DNA of 64,000 nt from Mesorhizobium amorphae (GTDB taxonomy: Bacteria > Pseudomonadota > Alphaproteobacteria > Rhizobiales > Rhizobiaceae): NCBI RefSeq assembly GCF_014843845.1, contig NZ_JHQS01000127.1:30795-94794 (forward strand), given 5' to 3'. Within the stretch, counting starts at the first letter, position 1. Each line of letters starts with the position of its first letter. Shown in pieces: positions 24,943-33,575 of this stretch. A model generated the notes under the pieces. The model searched no databases and was not told where the DNA came from. It worked only from the letters and a program-made list of their open reading frames with translations. The position numbers and the translations under genes are program-made.

Positions 24943-25077
24943 CCCTCACCCGTTACGGGGAGAGGGTGGTCGCGCAGCGACCGGGTGAGGGGCAGCTCCG
25001 GTGTTGCAGGCAATTATCAACGTTTGCGCGGCCCCTCATCCCCCTGCCGGACCTTCTCCCCGTGAACGGGGAGAAGG
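24943..25077. repeat. Palindromic intergenic repeat, two stem-loops
   Basis: Between the convergent LysE and nucleoside hydrolase genes. Stem 1: CCCTCACCCG (24943-24952) with CGGGTGAGGG (24982-24991). Stem 2: CCTTCTCCCCGT (25052-25063) with ACGGGGAGAAGG (25066-25077). This is the form of the REP/RIME-like elements scattered through Rhizobiales genomes. It may also end transcription from both sides. Confidence 0.8.
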
Positions 25078-25083
25078 AGGCTT

Positions 25084-26025
25084 TCAGAGTAGCCCCAGCC
25101 GCTCCACCAGCAACGCGAAGAACGCGTCGTGGTCGATGTCGCGCATCACCATGGCGTTCTGCGGCCGCTTGGTCACGCCCCACCAGTCGATCACGGTCAT
25201 GCCCATGGTCAGCTCGGAGGTGATTTCGACGCTGACGTTGCAATTGCGGCCCTTGAACAGCTCCGGCTTCAACAGATAGGCGATGACGCAGGGGTCGTGC
25301 AGCGGCCCGCCATCGGTACCGTATTTCTCCTCGTCGAAGCGCTCGAAGAACTCCAGCATCTCTGACGTGGCGATGCCCACCCTGGTGCCGAGCTGGCGGA
25401 AAGCCTGCGTGCGCTTGGCGGTGGTCAGCGCCTTGTGGGTGACGTCGAGCGGCATCATGACGATCGGAATGCCGGCCTTAAACACGACATCGGCGGCATG
25501 CGGGTCGACATAGATGTTGAATTCGGCGGTCGGTGTGACATTGCCGCCCTCGAAGAAGCCGCCGCCCATCAAAACGATCTCCTTGATGCGAGGCGCGATC
25601 CTCGGCTCGCGAATCAGCGCCAGCGCGACGTTGGTGAGTGGCCCGAGCGCGCAAAGCGTGATCGTGCCGCTCGGCTCGTTCATCAGCGTCTCGACGATGA
25701 AATCGACCGCATACTGGTCCTGCAGCTTCATCGTCGGGTTGCGTAGTTGCGGCCCGTTGAGGCCGGTCTTGCCATGCACTTCCTCGGCGGTGACCAGTTC
25801 GCGTGCCAGCGGCCGGATGGCGCCGGCATAGACCTTGATGTCGGGCCGTCCGGCCAGCTCGCAGATCTTGCGTGCATTCTTTTCGGTAAGGTTCAACGGC
25901 ACGTTGCCGGCAACAGCTGATATGCCGACGATGTCCAGCTCGGCGCTGCCGAGCGCCAGCAATATGGCGACGGCATCATCCTGGCCGGGATCCGTGTCGA
26001 TGATGATCTTGCGGGTATGGGGCAT
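25084..26025 (-). CDS. Inosine-uridine-preferring nucleoside hydrolase family
   Basis: 313 residues. The Ca2+-binding Asp cluster 'IIIDTDPGQDDAVAILLALGS' pattern is at the N-terminus ('DTDPGQDD'). 'NVPLNLTEKNARKICELAGR', 'TLCALGPLTNVALAL' and 'LMGGGFFEGGNVTPTAEFNIYVDPHAA' are classical. It splits ribonucleosides into base and ribose, and the nearby ribokinase could phosphorylate the ribose. It is divergent from the small heat-shock gene. Confidence 0.94.
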   Translation of the reverse strand: MPHTRKIIIDTDPGQDDAVAILLALGSAELDIVGISAVAGNVPLNLTEKNARKICELAGRPDIKVYAGAIRPLARELVTAEEVHGKTGLNGPQLRNPTMKLQDQYAVDFIVETLMNEPSGTITLCALGPLTNVALALIREPRIAPRIKEIVLMGGGFFEGGNVTPTAEFNIYVDPHAADVVFKAGIPIVMMPLDVTHKALTTAKRTQAFRQLGTRVGIATSEMLEFFERFDEEKYGTDGGPLHDPCVIAYLLKPELFKGRNCNVSVEITSELTMGMTVIDWWGVTKRPQNAMVMRDIDHDAFFALLVERLGLL

Positions 26026-26111
26026 TTCAATTCCTTGTCTGGGGAGTCTTTTTGGGCGGGGTTTTTAGTGGCTTGAACTTGGCCGGGGGGCAGACCATAT
26101 CAAGACCATCG

Positions 26112-26160
26112 GGAAAAATGCCATCTGGGTTTTTCCACTTTATGTCGCTCTTGAGAGGAC
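26112..26160 (+). promoter_or_regulatory. Candidate ROSE-type RNA thermometer upstream of the small heat-shock gene
   Basis: In the putative 5' leader, GGAAAAA (26112-26118) pairs with TTTTTCC (26130-26136). Next, GTC-G-CTC (26144-26150) pairs with GAGGAC (26155-26160) around a TTGA loop, leaving G26147 bulged. The second hairpin holds UCGCU opposite the Shine-Dalgarno AGGA, the conserved U(U/C)GCU/AGGA arrangement of ROSE elements that free the ribosome-binding site on heating. ROSE control of small heat-shock genes is known in rhizobia. Folding was done by eye. Confidence 0.7.
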
Positions 26161-26168
26161 ACTGTAAC

Positions 26169-26594
26169 ATGAGCCGAATGACGCCCTTTTCGAGTCCGCT
26201 TCTCCTTGGCTTCGACGCCATGGAAAAGACGCTCGAACGCTTGGCGAAGTCCGGCGATAGCTACCCCCCGTATAACATCGAGCGCCTCAGCGGTGCTGAC
26301 GGCAATGCCGAAAGGCTGCGCATCACGCTTGCCGTCGCAGGCTTCGCCGAAAGCGATCTCGATGTCACCACGGAGGAGAACCAGCTCATCGTGCGCGGCC
26401 GTCAGAATGACGACACCGAGCGCGAATTCCTCCACCGCGGTATCGCCGCGCGCCAGTTCCAGCGGTGTTTCGTGCTGGCCGACGGCATGCGGGTGATCGC
26501 GGCGGAGCTGAAGAACGGCCTGCTGTCCATCGATCTCGACCGCCCGGAGGCCGAGCGGCTGGTACGGAAAATAAACATATCGGTGAAAGACTGA
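26169..26594 (+). CDS. Small heat-shock protein (Hsp20/IbpA family)
   Basis: 141 residues from the ATG at 26169; the longer open frame from 26052 would read through the thermometer-like leader. The alpha-crystallin core is visible: 'YPPYNIERL' start, 'RITLAVAGFAESDLDV', 'ENQLIVRGRQ', 'REFLHRGIAARQFQRCFVL', and 'LKNGLLSIDLDRPE' (the GxL element). It is an ATP-independent holdase chaperone. It is followed 64 bp later by a DUF1150 gene, a common rhizobial pairing, and is probably controlled by the ROSE-like leader. Confidence 0.93.
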   Translation: MSRMTPFSSPLLLGFDAMEKTLERLAKSGDSYPPYNIERLSGADGNAERLRITLAVAGFAESDLDVTTEENQLIVRGRQNDDTEREFLHRGIAARQFQRCFVLADGMRVIAAELKNGLLSIDLDRPEAERLVRKINISVKD

Positions 26595-26658
26595 TCCTCA
26601 CCGATGGCTCTCATGCGAGGCGGCCTTGAGCGGCGTCCTCGCGCCAAGGAGGCTTGAA

Positions 26659-26916
26659 ATGACCAGAACTGACGAAAATCTCACCATGTCCAGCGGCGAA
26701 TTCGCCCATCTCGGCGAAGGTACGGTCGCCTATCTGAGGAAAGTGTCGAGCGACGATCTGCGCGGGCGCTTCCCCGGCCTCGGCGAAATCGCGCCCGGCA
26801 TGGAGCTGTGGGCGCTGTTTGCCGCCAACGGCCAGCCGATCCTGCTTTCGGATGCCCGTGACCGGGCTCTGGCGGGCGCGCTTGAGAACGACCTGACCAC
26901 CGTCGCTATCCACTAA
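26659..26916 (+). CDS. DUF1150 family small protein
   Basis: 85 residues from the ATG at 26659 with AAGGAGGCTTGAA before it. The pattern 'LGEGTVAYLRKVSSDDL' followed by 'MELWALFAANGQPILLSDAR' is the DUF1150 domain. The function is unknown, but its frequent place just after an hsp20 gene in Rhizobiales suggests a stress link. A GC-rich hairpin at 26943-26961 follows. Confidence 0.88.
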   Translation: MTRTDENLTMSSGEFAHLGEGTVAYLRKVSSDDLRGRFPGLGEIAPGMELWALFAANGQPILLSDARDRALAGALENDLTTVAIH

Positions 26917-26942
26917 GCGACTGCTGGCCACTGAAATGGACA

Positions 26943-26961
26943 GGGCCGCCCGCGGCGGCCC
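26943..26961. terminator. GC-rich hairpin between DUF1150 gene and ptsN
   Basis: GGGCCGCC (26943-26950), CGC loop, GGCGGCCC (26954-26961). It lies between two convergent stops and is followed on the plus strand by TTGGAAGTTTTA. It may serve both directions; the weak T-tract lowers confidence for classical rho-independent termination. Confidence 0.6.
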
Positions 26962-26986
26962 TTGGAAGTTTTATCCCAAAGAAACT

Positions 26987-27451
26987 TCAGGCCGCGTGCG
27001 AGGCCTGTGTGTCCGACAAAAGCGCATGGATCGCGACCGCGTCGCGCGTGCCCCTGATCTTGGCCACAGTGTCGGCATCGCGCAGCACACGCGCGATGCG
27101 CGACAAGGCCTTGAGGTGGTCGGCGCCGGCACCTTCCGGCGCCAAGAGCAGGAACACCAGATCGACCGGCTGATCGTCCAGCGCCTCGAAATCGACCGGT
27201 GTCTCCAACCGGGCAAAGACGCCCGCAATGCGCTTCACCCCGGCCAGCTTGCCATGCGGAATGGCGATGCCGTTGCCGACGCCGGTGGAACCCAACCGCT
27301 CGCGCTGCAGGATGGTGTCGAACACCTCCCGCTCCGGAATGCCGGAAATCGCCGCCGCCCTTTCGGACAGCAATTGCAGCAGCTGCTTCTTTGAGTTCGC
27401 CTTCAACGCCGGCATGATCGCCGGAACGTTGATCAGATCGCTCAGATCCAT
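26987..27451 (-). CDS. ptsN: PTS IIA-like nitrogen regulatory protein (EIIA-Ntr)
   Basis: 154 residues. The phosphorylated His is in 'GNGIAIPHGKL', and the family pattern 'TILQRERLGSTGVGNG' precedes it. 'QPVDLVFLLLAPEGAGADHL' completes the fold. It is the terminal phosphoryl acceptor of the nitrogen PTS and regulates K+ uptake and stress pathways in proteobacteria; in some alphaproteobacteria it influences Kdp, whose genes start this window. It lies downstream of hpf and rpoN, the usual order. Confidence 0.95.
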   Translation of the reverse strand: MDLSDLINVPAIMPALKANSKKQLLQLLSERAAAISGIPEREVFDTILQRERLGSTGVGNGIAIPHGKLAGVKRIAGVFARLETPVDFEALDDQPVDLVFLLLAPEGAGADHLKALSRIARVLRDADTVAKIRGTRDAVAIHALLSDTQASHAA

Positions 27452-27513
27452 GCTTGAAATTCCCTTGTTCGCCCGCCGCCCGCCAGTCCTCGCCCCCTCG
27501 CGCGGCTGGCTTC

Positions 27514-28098
27514 TTATCCCTGTGCGACTTTGGTCGTGGACGGATCGATCCAGCCGATGTTCCCATCCGGCCGGCGATAGACGATGTTGAGATGATCGTT
27601 CCCGGCATTGCGGAAGACGAAAACCGGGCTGTCCTTGGTGTCGAGCTCGATGACGGCCGACGCCACCGACATGGTGCGCAGCGTCATGGTCGATTCGGCG
27701 ACGATGGCCGGCGCGAAATTGTCCGGTATCTCCTCGTCGTCATCGGCAAGCGGCGCCATCACCGTGTAGGCGATGTCGGTGGGTTCGCCGTTGCCATTGC
27801 CGGAATTGTGCGACTTCAGCCGGCGCTTGTAGCGCCGAAGCCGCGTCTCCAGCCGGTCTGCCGCAGCCTCGAAGGCCAGCGTCGGATCCTGGGCGTCGCC
27901 GGTCGCCTGCAGCGAAGCGCCGGAATCGAGCCGGATCATGCAGTCCGCAGAATAGCGCGACCCTGATTTGATGACCGTGACATGCCCTGAAAAACCGCGG
28001 TCGAAATATTTTCCGATCGCCTCGCCGACACGGTCGTTGATGCGCGTACGAAACGCATCGCCGATATCCATGTGTTTTCCCGATATGCGCAGTTTCAT
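27514..28098 (-). CDS. hpf: Ribosome hibernation promoting factor, long form
   Basis: 194 residues. The N-terminal S30AE domain ('MKLRISGKHMDIGDAFRTRI', 'FDRGFSGHVTVIKSG', 'AAADRLETRLRRYKRRLK') is followed by a linker and a C-terminal dimerisation domain ('VIELDTKDSPVFVFRNAGN', 'NIVYRRPDGNIGWIDPS'). The long form dimerises 70S ribosomes into inactive 100S particles. It sits between rpoN and ptsN as in many proteobacteria. Confidence 0.94.
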   Translation of the reverse strand: MKLRISGKHMDIGDAFRTRINDRVGEAIGKYFDRGFSGHVTVIKSGSRYSADCMIRLDSGASLQATGDAQDPTLAFEAAADRLETRLRRYKRRLKSHNSGNGNGEPTDIAYTVMAPLADDDEEIPDNFAPAIVAESTMTLRTMSVASAVIELDTKDSPVFVFRNAGNDHLNIVYRRPDGNIGWIDPSTTKVAQG

Positions 28099-28273
28099 CT
28101 GAAAACTGACCTTCCCTGCTCAGGCTTCAAACTGCCCCGAGTTTATACTCGTGGTCCGTGCGCACAAGCTTTGCGGCGGCACTCCCGCTGTTTTTAAATC
28201 CGGACTTTCCGATTGATCACAAGCCGCCTTCTTGGCCGTCCGGTAGCCTTCGCCGTGACGGACCATTCGCATG

Positions 28274-28337
28274 CGGGCTTCTAGCCCGTCTCATGCGGGC
28301 GGGCTTCTAGCCACTTCATTGCGGCTTGTCAATGAAG
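28274..28337. repeat. Direct repeat and hairpin in the rpoN-hpf intergenic region
   Basis: CGGGCTTCTAGCC occurs at 28274-28286 and again at 28300-28312. Just after lies CTTCATTG (28314-28321) / CAATGAAG (28330-28337), an 8-bp perfect hairpin. All are within the 293-bp gap 28099-28391 upstream of hpf. The remaining part of the gap probably holds the hpf promoter; I see no gene in it. Confidence 0.6.
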
Positions 28338-28391
28338 CACGAGAACTGTGGAAATCCGGCCGTCTCGCAGGGCCTGCTTTCAGGGCCAGTA

Positions 28392-29921
28392 TCAACGCCC
28401 GACGCTGGCCAGAGCCCGCTTTTCGCGCCGCCGCTGCACCGACGAGGGAATGTTCATGCCTTCCCGGTACTTGGCGACGGTGCGCCGGGCGATGTCGACG
28501 CCGCTTTCCCTCAGCATATCGACAATGGCGTCGTCGGAAAGCACGTCGACGGGCTTTTCCTCGTCGATCAGCTGCTTGATGCGGTCGCGCACCGCTTCCG
28601 AGGAATGAGCATCACCGCCTCCCGCCGAAGCGATCGAGGCGGTGAAGAAATAACGCAACTCGAACACGCCGCGCGGCGTCAGCATGTACTTGTTCGCCGT
28701 GACCCGGCTGACGGTCGATTCGTGCATGCCGATGGCATCGGCCACCGTGCGCAAATTGAGCGGCTTCAGCTGGCGCACGCCATGGACCAGAAACGCGTCC
28801 TGCTGGCGCACGATTTCCGACGCCACCTTGAGGATGGTCTTCGCCCGCTGATCAAGGCTGCGCGTCAGCCAGTTGGCGTTCTGCAGGCACTCGGCCAGGA
28901 AATCCTTTTCCGTCTGGTTTTTCGCGTGGCCGGAAACCCGCGCGAAATAGATATGGTCGACCAGCACGCGCGGCAGCGTCTCGGCATTGAGCTCCACCGT
29001 CCAGCTGCCATCATTGGCCGCCCGCACCTCGACGTCGGCGACGATCGCGTCACTGGTGCCGCCCAGGAATGCCGTGCCGGGCCGCGGGTCGAGCGCCCGG
29101 ATTTCGGCCAGCATGTCGAGAAGATCCTCCTCGTCGACACCGCAGATGCGTTTCAGCGTCTGGAAATCGCGCCGCGCCAAAAGCTCCAGATTGGAGACCA
29201 GCGCCTTCATCGCCGGATCGAGCCGGTCACGCACGGCCAGCTGCAGCGACAGGCATTCCGCAAGGTCGCGGGCAAACAGGCCGGCGGGCTCGAATGTCTG
29301 GCAAACGTCAAGCACCTTGGCCACCGCCGCCGCGTTCGCGCCGAGACGGACGGCGATTTCGGCGGTGTCGGCGCGCAGGTAGCCGGCCTCGTCGAGGCCG
29401 TCGGCAAGCTCGCCGGCGATCAGCCGCGCCGCCGGATCGGCGAAGGCAAGGGCGATCTGCTCGCCGACATGTTCGCGCAGCGTGATTGCCGTGGCCGCCA
29501 TGTCGCCGACGTCGAAGCCCTCGGACGACGATCCGCCGGCGTTGCCGCCGGAGGCCGATTTCCATTGCGCCGTAAGGTCGGGCCCGAGCCGTTCGCTGGT
29601 GCCGGGATCGTCCGGAAAAAGGTTCTCCAGCGAGGAGTCGAGCTTGTCCGAGATCGCCTCGGCGCTCCATTGCGTCTCGGCTTCGAACCAGTCCCCGTCT
29701 GAAGCGGGCTCAGGCGCGGCGTCGTTCTTCTGCGCCTGGTCGCTCGCCGCGTCGTCCTGTGGCTCGGCGCGCTCAAGCAGCGGATTGCGTTCGATCTCGT
29801 CGTCGATGAAGCGGTCCAGCTCGACATGAGTAAGCTGCAGCAGCCGAATCGACTGCATCAGCTGCGGCGTCATCACCAGCGACTGGGACTGTCGTAGCTG
29901 TAGCTTTGCCGCCAGAGCCAT
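28392..29921 (-). CDS. rpoN: RNA polymerase sigma-54 factor
   Basis: 509 residues. The N-terminal activator-interacting region is Gln/Leu-rich ('LQLRQSQSLVMTPQLMQSI'). An acidic region II follows (about residues 50-140), then the core-binding domain, the helix-turn-helix 'MHESTVSRVTANKYMLTPRG', and the RpoN box 'ARRTVAKYRE' near the end. It directs transcription from -24/-12 promoters for nitrogen metabolism and related genes. Downstream of lptB as usual. Confidence 0.97.
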   Translation of the reverse strand: MALAAKLQLRQSQSLVMTPQLMQSIRLLQLTHVELDRFIDDEIERNPLLERAEPQDDAASDQAQKNDAAPEPASDGDWFEAETQWSAEAISDKLDSSLENLFPDDPGTSERLGPDLTAQWKSASGGNAGGSSSEGFDVGDMAATAITLREHVGEQIALAFADPAARLIAGELADGLDEAGYLRADTAEIAVRLGANAAAVAKVLDVCQTFEPAGLFARDLAECLSLQLAVRDRLDPAMKALVSNLELLARRDFQTLKRICGVDEEDLLDMLAEIRALDPRPGTAFLGGTSDAIVADVEVRAANDGSWTVELNAETLPRVLVDHIYFARVSGHAKNQTEKDFLAECLQNANWLTRSLDQRAKTILKVASEIVRQQDAFLVHGVRQLKPLNLRTVADAIGMHESTVSRVTANKYMLTPRGVFELRYFFTASIASAGGGDAHSSEAVRDRIKQLIDEEKPVDVLSDDAIVDMLRESGVDIARRTVAKYREGMNIPSSVQRRREKRALASVGR

Positions 29922-30134
29922 GGTTCGGTTTCAAACGCCTTCTCTACCCACTGGGAAGTCTACGCATCGGAACAGCCGGAACAAATTTCCGACCGGGCAT
30001 AGAGACTGGCCCGGCTTTTGCTTGTCAAGCGAAACGCTAGCAAGAGTCGCTTACCGGAGCGTTATCCGGGCGAAAAATAGCAAAAAACAACCGAGAATTG
30101 CCCCGAATTCACTGCGGGGAAACGTATTTTACGC

Positions 30135-30953
30135 TCAGAGCGTAAAACCCTCGCCGAGATAGAGTCGCCGCACATCCGCATTGGCGACCACCTCGTCGGC
30201 GCGGCCATGCGTCAGCACCTGGCCGGCATGGATGATGTAGGCGCGGTCGATGAGGCCGAGCGTCTCGCGCACATTGTGGTCGGTGATCAGCACACCGATG
30301 CCGCGCGCCGTCAAATGGCGCACAAGCTGCTGGATGTCGGCGACGGCAATCGGGTCGATGCCGGCGAAAGGCTCGTCGAGCAGCATGTAGGCCGGGCGCG
30401 TCGCCAGGGCGCGGGCGATCTCGAGGCGACGCCGTTCGCCGCCGGAAAGCGACAGCGACGGCGCCTTGCGCAGATGGCTGATGTGGAACTCCTCGAGCAG
30501 TTCGTCGAGGCTGCGCTCGCGCTCCTTGCGGCTCTTCTCGACCACTTCGAGCACGGCGCGGATGTTCTGTTCGACGCTCAGACCACGGAAGATCGATGCT
30601 TCCTGCGGAAGGTAGCCAATGCCGAGCCGGGCACGGCGATACATCGGCATCGAGGTGACGTCGAAGCCGTCGATCTCGATCGTGCCTTCATCCACCGGCA
30701 CCAGGCCGGTGACCATGTAGAAACAGGTGGTCTTGCCGGCGCCATTCGGGCCGAGCAGCCCGACCGCCTCGCCGGCACGCACGCCGATGGTCACGCCGCT
30801 GACGACCTTGCGGCCCTTGTAGCTCTTGGTCAGGCCCTTGGCGATCAAGGTGCCCTTGAACTTCGCGGAATCGACGTTGGCCGTGGCCGGTGTCCCTAAT
30901 TTGCCGGCGGCCCGCCCCGGAAGGCGGGCCAGCAGCGACGCTACGCCGGCCAT
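30135..30953 (-). CDS. lptB: LPS export ABC transporter ATP-binding protein LptB
   Basis: 272 residues, with about 30 N-terminal residues before the ABC fold. Walker A 'LGPNGAGKTT', Q-loop 'YLPQEASIFRGLSVEQNI', signature 'LSGGERRRLEIARAL', Walker B 'YMLLDEPFAGIDP' and H-loop 'VLITDHNVRETL' are intact. It powers LPS transport to the outer membrane with LptFG (not in this window). Its start overlaps the lptA stop by one base, so lptC-lptA-lptB form one operon. Confidence 0.96.
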   Translation of the reverse strand: MAGVASLLARLPGRAAGKLGTPATANVDSAKFKGTLIAKGLTKSYKGRKVVSGVTIGVRAGEAVGLLGPNGAGKTTCFYMVTGLVPVDEGTIEIDGFDVTSMPMYRRARLGIGYLPQEASIFRGLSVEQNIRAVLEVVEKSRKERERSLDELLEEFHISHLRKAPSLSLSGGERRRLEIARALATRPAYMLLDEPFAGIDPIAVADIQQLVRHLTARGIGVLITDHNVRETLGLIDRAYIIHAGQVLTHGRADEVVANADVRRLYLGEGFTL

Positions 30954-31534
30954 TAGTTCTTCGGCGCTCCCTGCTTCGGTGGCGGTGTCATCGACATGAT
31001 GACGCGCCCGCCGCAGCCGTCGACATTGGCAAGGCCGGTCTTCATCTGCACGGTGAGCTTGCAGCCCTTCAGCACGTTGGGGCCTTGCGACAGCACCACT
31101 TCCTTGCCGGACAGAACGAGCACCTGCGTCTTCATGTCGAAAGTGCCGTTGTCGCCGGTGGCGATCTGGTCATCCGACTTCATATAGACTTTGTTCTCGA
31201 CCACCAGATGGTCGATATTGGCCGAGCCGGTCATCGCCGAGGCTCCTGCGGCCGCGCCCTTTGCGGCATTGGGATCCTTGACATAGTACACTGTCATCTT
31301 GCCGGCCTTGAGCATGGTCGGCCCCTGCGTGACGGTAACGTTGCCGCTGAACACGGCGACACTATCCGCCTGGCGGACTTCCAGCTTGTCGCTTTCGATC
31401 TGGATCGGCTGGTCGCCCGACAGTTTGAGGCCGGACTGACTGGTCGCGCCGGACTGGGCAAACGAAGGCACCAGGCCGAGCAGCAGCAGCGCCGATGCCG
31501 CGCCCACAAGCCGTGCCGAACTACTGGGACGCAT
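30953..31534 (-). CDS. lptA: LPS periplasmic bridge protein LptA
   Basis: 193 residues. A signal peptide ends near 'VPSFAQ'. The OstA/LptA-type beta-jellyroll repeats follow: 'QIESDKLEVRQADSVAVFSGNV', pattern split as 'IESDKLEVRQAD' and 'AVFSGNVTVTQG', then 'MTVYYVKD' and 'KVYMKSDDQIATGDNGTFDM' elements. It forms the periplasmic bridge for LPS. It overlaps lptC by 14 bases and lptB by one. Confidence 0.92.
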   Translation of the reverse strand: MRPSSSARLVGAASALLLLGLVPSFAQSGATSQSGLKLSGDQPIQIESDKLEVRQADSVAVFSGNVTVTQGPTMLKAGKMTVYYVKDPNAAKGAAAGASAMTGSANIDHLVVENKVYMKSDDQIATGDNGTFDMKTQVLVLSGKEVVLSQGPNVLKGCKLTVQMKTGLANVDGCGGRVIMSMTPPPKQGAPKN

Positions 31535-32234
31535 TCGATTCTCCGCTCTTTGCCTCCGCCGCCTTTAGGCTGGCGGCGTCGATGTTGACGCGCACTCTGT
31601 TTTCGAAAACCAGAACCTTGCCATTGTCCTGGATCGACATCGTGTCCGCCGTGATCCGCGAGCCGCCGCGGCTGACATCGACCGGATCATTCGTCTTCAT
31701 AGTGCCTTTGCCCATGTCGAGGAAGATGGATTTGAGCTTGGCCTCGATGCCATCGGTTGTCGTCACCGTGACGTCGCTGGTCAGGTTCATCGTGTTACCG
31801 GCGCGATCGTAGATGCCGCGCGTCGCGTTGACGGTCGCCACGTTGTCGGGCGCCAGCGGCAATTTGGCATTGATGCCTTCCAGATCGATGATGCCTTGCT
31901 TGCCGACGTCCTGGATGGCCCGCAGCGCCGTCAGCGAATAGGGCAGCTTTTGCTTGGTGAAGCCGTTGAGCTTGGGATTGGCCATCACCAGCTTGCCGTC
32001 GGAGAAGGCGCTGCCGTCGGCCTGCACCGAGATCGACACGGGCGCGGCGAGATAGGAGTAGACCGGAAAGGCAACGGCGATGATGGCTGCAAGCAGCGGT
32101 ACCGCGAATTTCAGCACCCGCACCCTGCGCGAATGCCGCTGCGCGAGGTCGAAGGCGTCACCACGCGTGCCGGCTGGCGCCGCAGGCGCCAAAGCCGTCT
32201 CGGCATTGGTCTGTTCGTTCGATCGCGCTAGCAT
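31521..32234 (-). CDS. lptC: LPS export inner-membrane-anchored protein LptC
   Basis: 237 residues with a single transmembrane helix near residues 40-62 ('VPLLAAIIAVAFPVYSYLA') and a periplasmic beta-rich domain ('MANPKLNGFT', 'DLEGINAKLPL', 'TRGIYDRAGNTMNLTSDVTV'). LptC passes LPS from LptB2FG to LptA. It is the first gene of the lptCAB operon, with the intergenic region 32235-32537 as its likely promoter region, shared with the divergent sppA. Confidence 0.9.
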   Translation of the reverse strand: MLARSNEQTNAETALAPAAPAGTRGDAFDLAQRHSRRVRVLKFAVPLLAAIIAVAFPVYSYLAAPVSISVQADGSAFSDGKLVMANPKLNGFTKQKLPYSLTALRAIQDVGKQGIIDLEGINAKLPLAPDNVATVNATRGIYDRAGNTMNLTSDVTVTTTDGIEAKLKSIFLDMGKGTMKTNDPVDVSRGGSRITADTMSIQDNGKVLVFENRVRVNIDAASLKAAEAKSGESNASQ

Positions 32235-32537
32235 GACTATTTTCTAATAAACCCTTGCCCGCCAAAACACCGCCTATAGGTGGGATGCCGGTCCCCGCAA
32301 GCAAGCACAAGCCGAGGAAAACCGCAAAAATATGACGGCCGCTGTCTTACAAACGGAAATGAAGGCGACACAATTTCCGCACTTCATAGCAGATACGGAC
32401 AGGCAGCGTTAATTTTTCGTGAAACGCCGCTTCGCAGCCGCAGACAATCTTGTGTCCTGCGCAAACCGCAGGAAACGGTAGCCGGGCGTTGGCGCTTGCT
32501 TTAAAAGCATCTCTTCCCATCGACCGTGAGGCTGACC
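32235..32537. other. Divergent promoter region between lptC and sppA
   Basis: 303 bp between two divergent starts. It is more AT-rich than the coding DNA between about 32330 and 32420 (for example TTAATTTTTCGTGAAACG near 32410). I see no open frame with conserved sequence, no RNA gene and no strong palindrome. Confidence 0.5.
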
Positions 32538-33494
32538 ATGGCACTGAGAGCCGACGACCTGATCGACCGCCGCCGTTTGCGCCGCAAGCTGACATTCTGG
32601 CGCGTTGCCGCGCTCGGCGTCGCGGCGGCCGCACTGATCGCGCTGTCGGCGTGGGTCTACAGCGACGACTTCACCGGTTCGGCGGTCGACCACATCGCCA
32701 AGGTCAGGATCGAAGGCACCATCACCGAGGACGAGGATCTGATCAAACGGCTGGAAACCATCCGTCAGTCCGCGAAGGTGAAAGGCGTCATCCTGTCGAT
32801 CGATTCCCCCGGCGGCACCACGGTCGGCGGCGAATCGATCTTCGAAGAGGTGCGCAAGCTCGCCGCCGACAAGCCCGTGGTGGCGGAGGTCGGCACGCTC
32901 GCCGCATCCGCCGGCTACATGATCGCAAGTGCCGCCGACCACATCGTCGCCCGCAAATCCTCCATCGTCGGCTCGATCGGCGTGCTGATCCAGTATCCCG
33001 ACGTCAGCGGCTTGATGGACAAGCTCGGCATCAAGCTGGAGGAAGTGAAATCCTCGCCGCTGAAGGCCTCGCCCTCGCCCTTCAAGCCGACCAATGACGA
33101 CGAGCGCGCCATGGTCCGCAAGCTCATCCTCGACAGCTACGACTGGTTCGTCGGCATCGTCGCCGAACGGCGCAAGATGACCCGCGAGCAGGCGCTGGCG
33201 CTTGCCGACGGCTCGATCTTCACCGGCCGCCAGGCGCTTGCCAACCACCTGATCGACGCCGTCGGCGGCGAAACCGAGGCGATCGACTGGCTGGCGACCA
33301 AGGGCGTCGACGCCAAGCTCAAGGTGGTGGAATGGAAGGACACGGAAGGGCGCGGCAGTTTCCTGTTCTCCAAGACAATGGCCAGGACGATTGCCGGCGC
33401 GCTCGGCCTTCCCGACGCCGGCGGTGACGTGATCCACGAAATTGGAGCGGATCGCTTGTTTCTTGACGGTCTCGTTTCGGTCTGGCACCCTTGA
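32538..33494 (+). CDS. sppA: Signal peptide peptidase SppA (short, 36-kDa type)
   Basis: 318 residues from the ATG at 32538 (GTGAGG upstream). One N-terminal transmembrane helix (about 22-42), then the S49 protease fold. The nucleophile Ser is in 'GTLAASAGYMIASAAD', the general-base Lys is in 'ARKSSIVGSIGVL', and 'ILSIDSPGGT' is the oxyanion region. It degrades signal peptides left in the membrane. The ihfB gene follows 81 bp downstream. Confidence 0.93.
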   Translation: MALRADDLIDRRRLRRKLTFWRVAALGVAAAALIALSAWVYSDDFTGSAVDHIAKVRIEGTITEDEDLIKRLETIRQSAKVKGVILSIDSPGGTTVGGESIFEEVRKLAADKPVVAEVGTLAASAGYMIASAADHIVARKSSIVGSIGVLIQYPDVSGLMDKLGIKLEEVKSSPLKASPSPFKPTNDDERAMVRKLILDSYDWFVGIVAERRKMTREQALALADGSIFTGRQALANHLIDAVGGETEAIDWLATKGVDAKLKVVEWKDTEGRGSFLFSKTMARTIAGALGLPDAGGDVIHEIGADRLFLDGLVSVWHP

Positions 33495-33575
33495 CGGGCC
33501 GTTTTGGGACGGATGAAAAAGCAAATAAAATCATCCTCATAATTTGACCGCAGTGCTTTCACGGGGACCGTTCTC

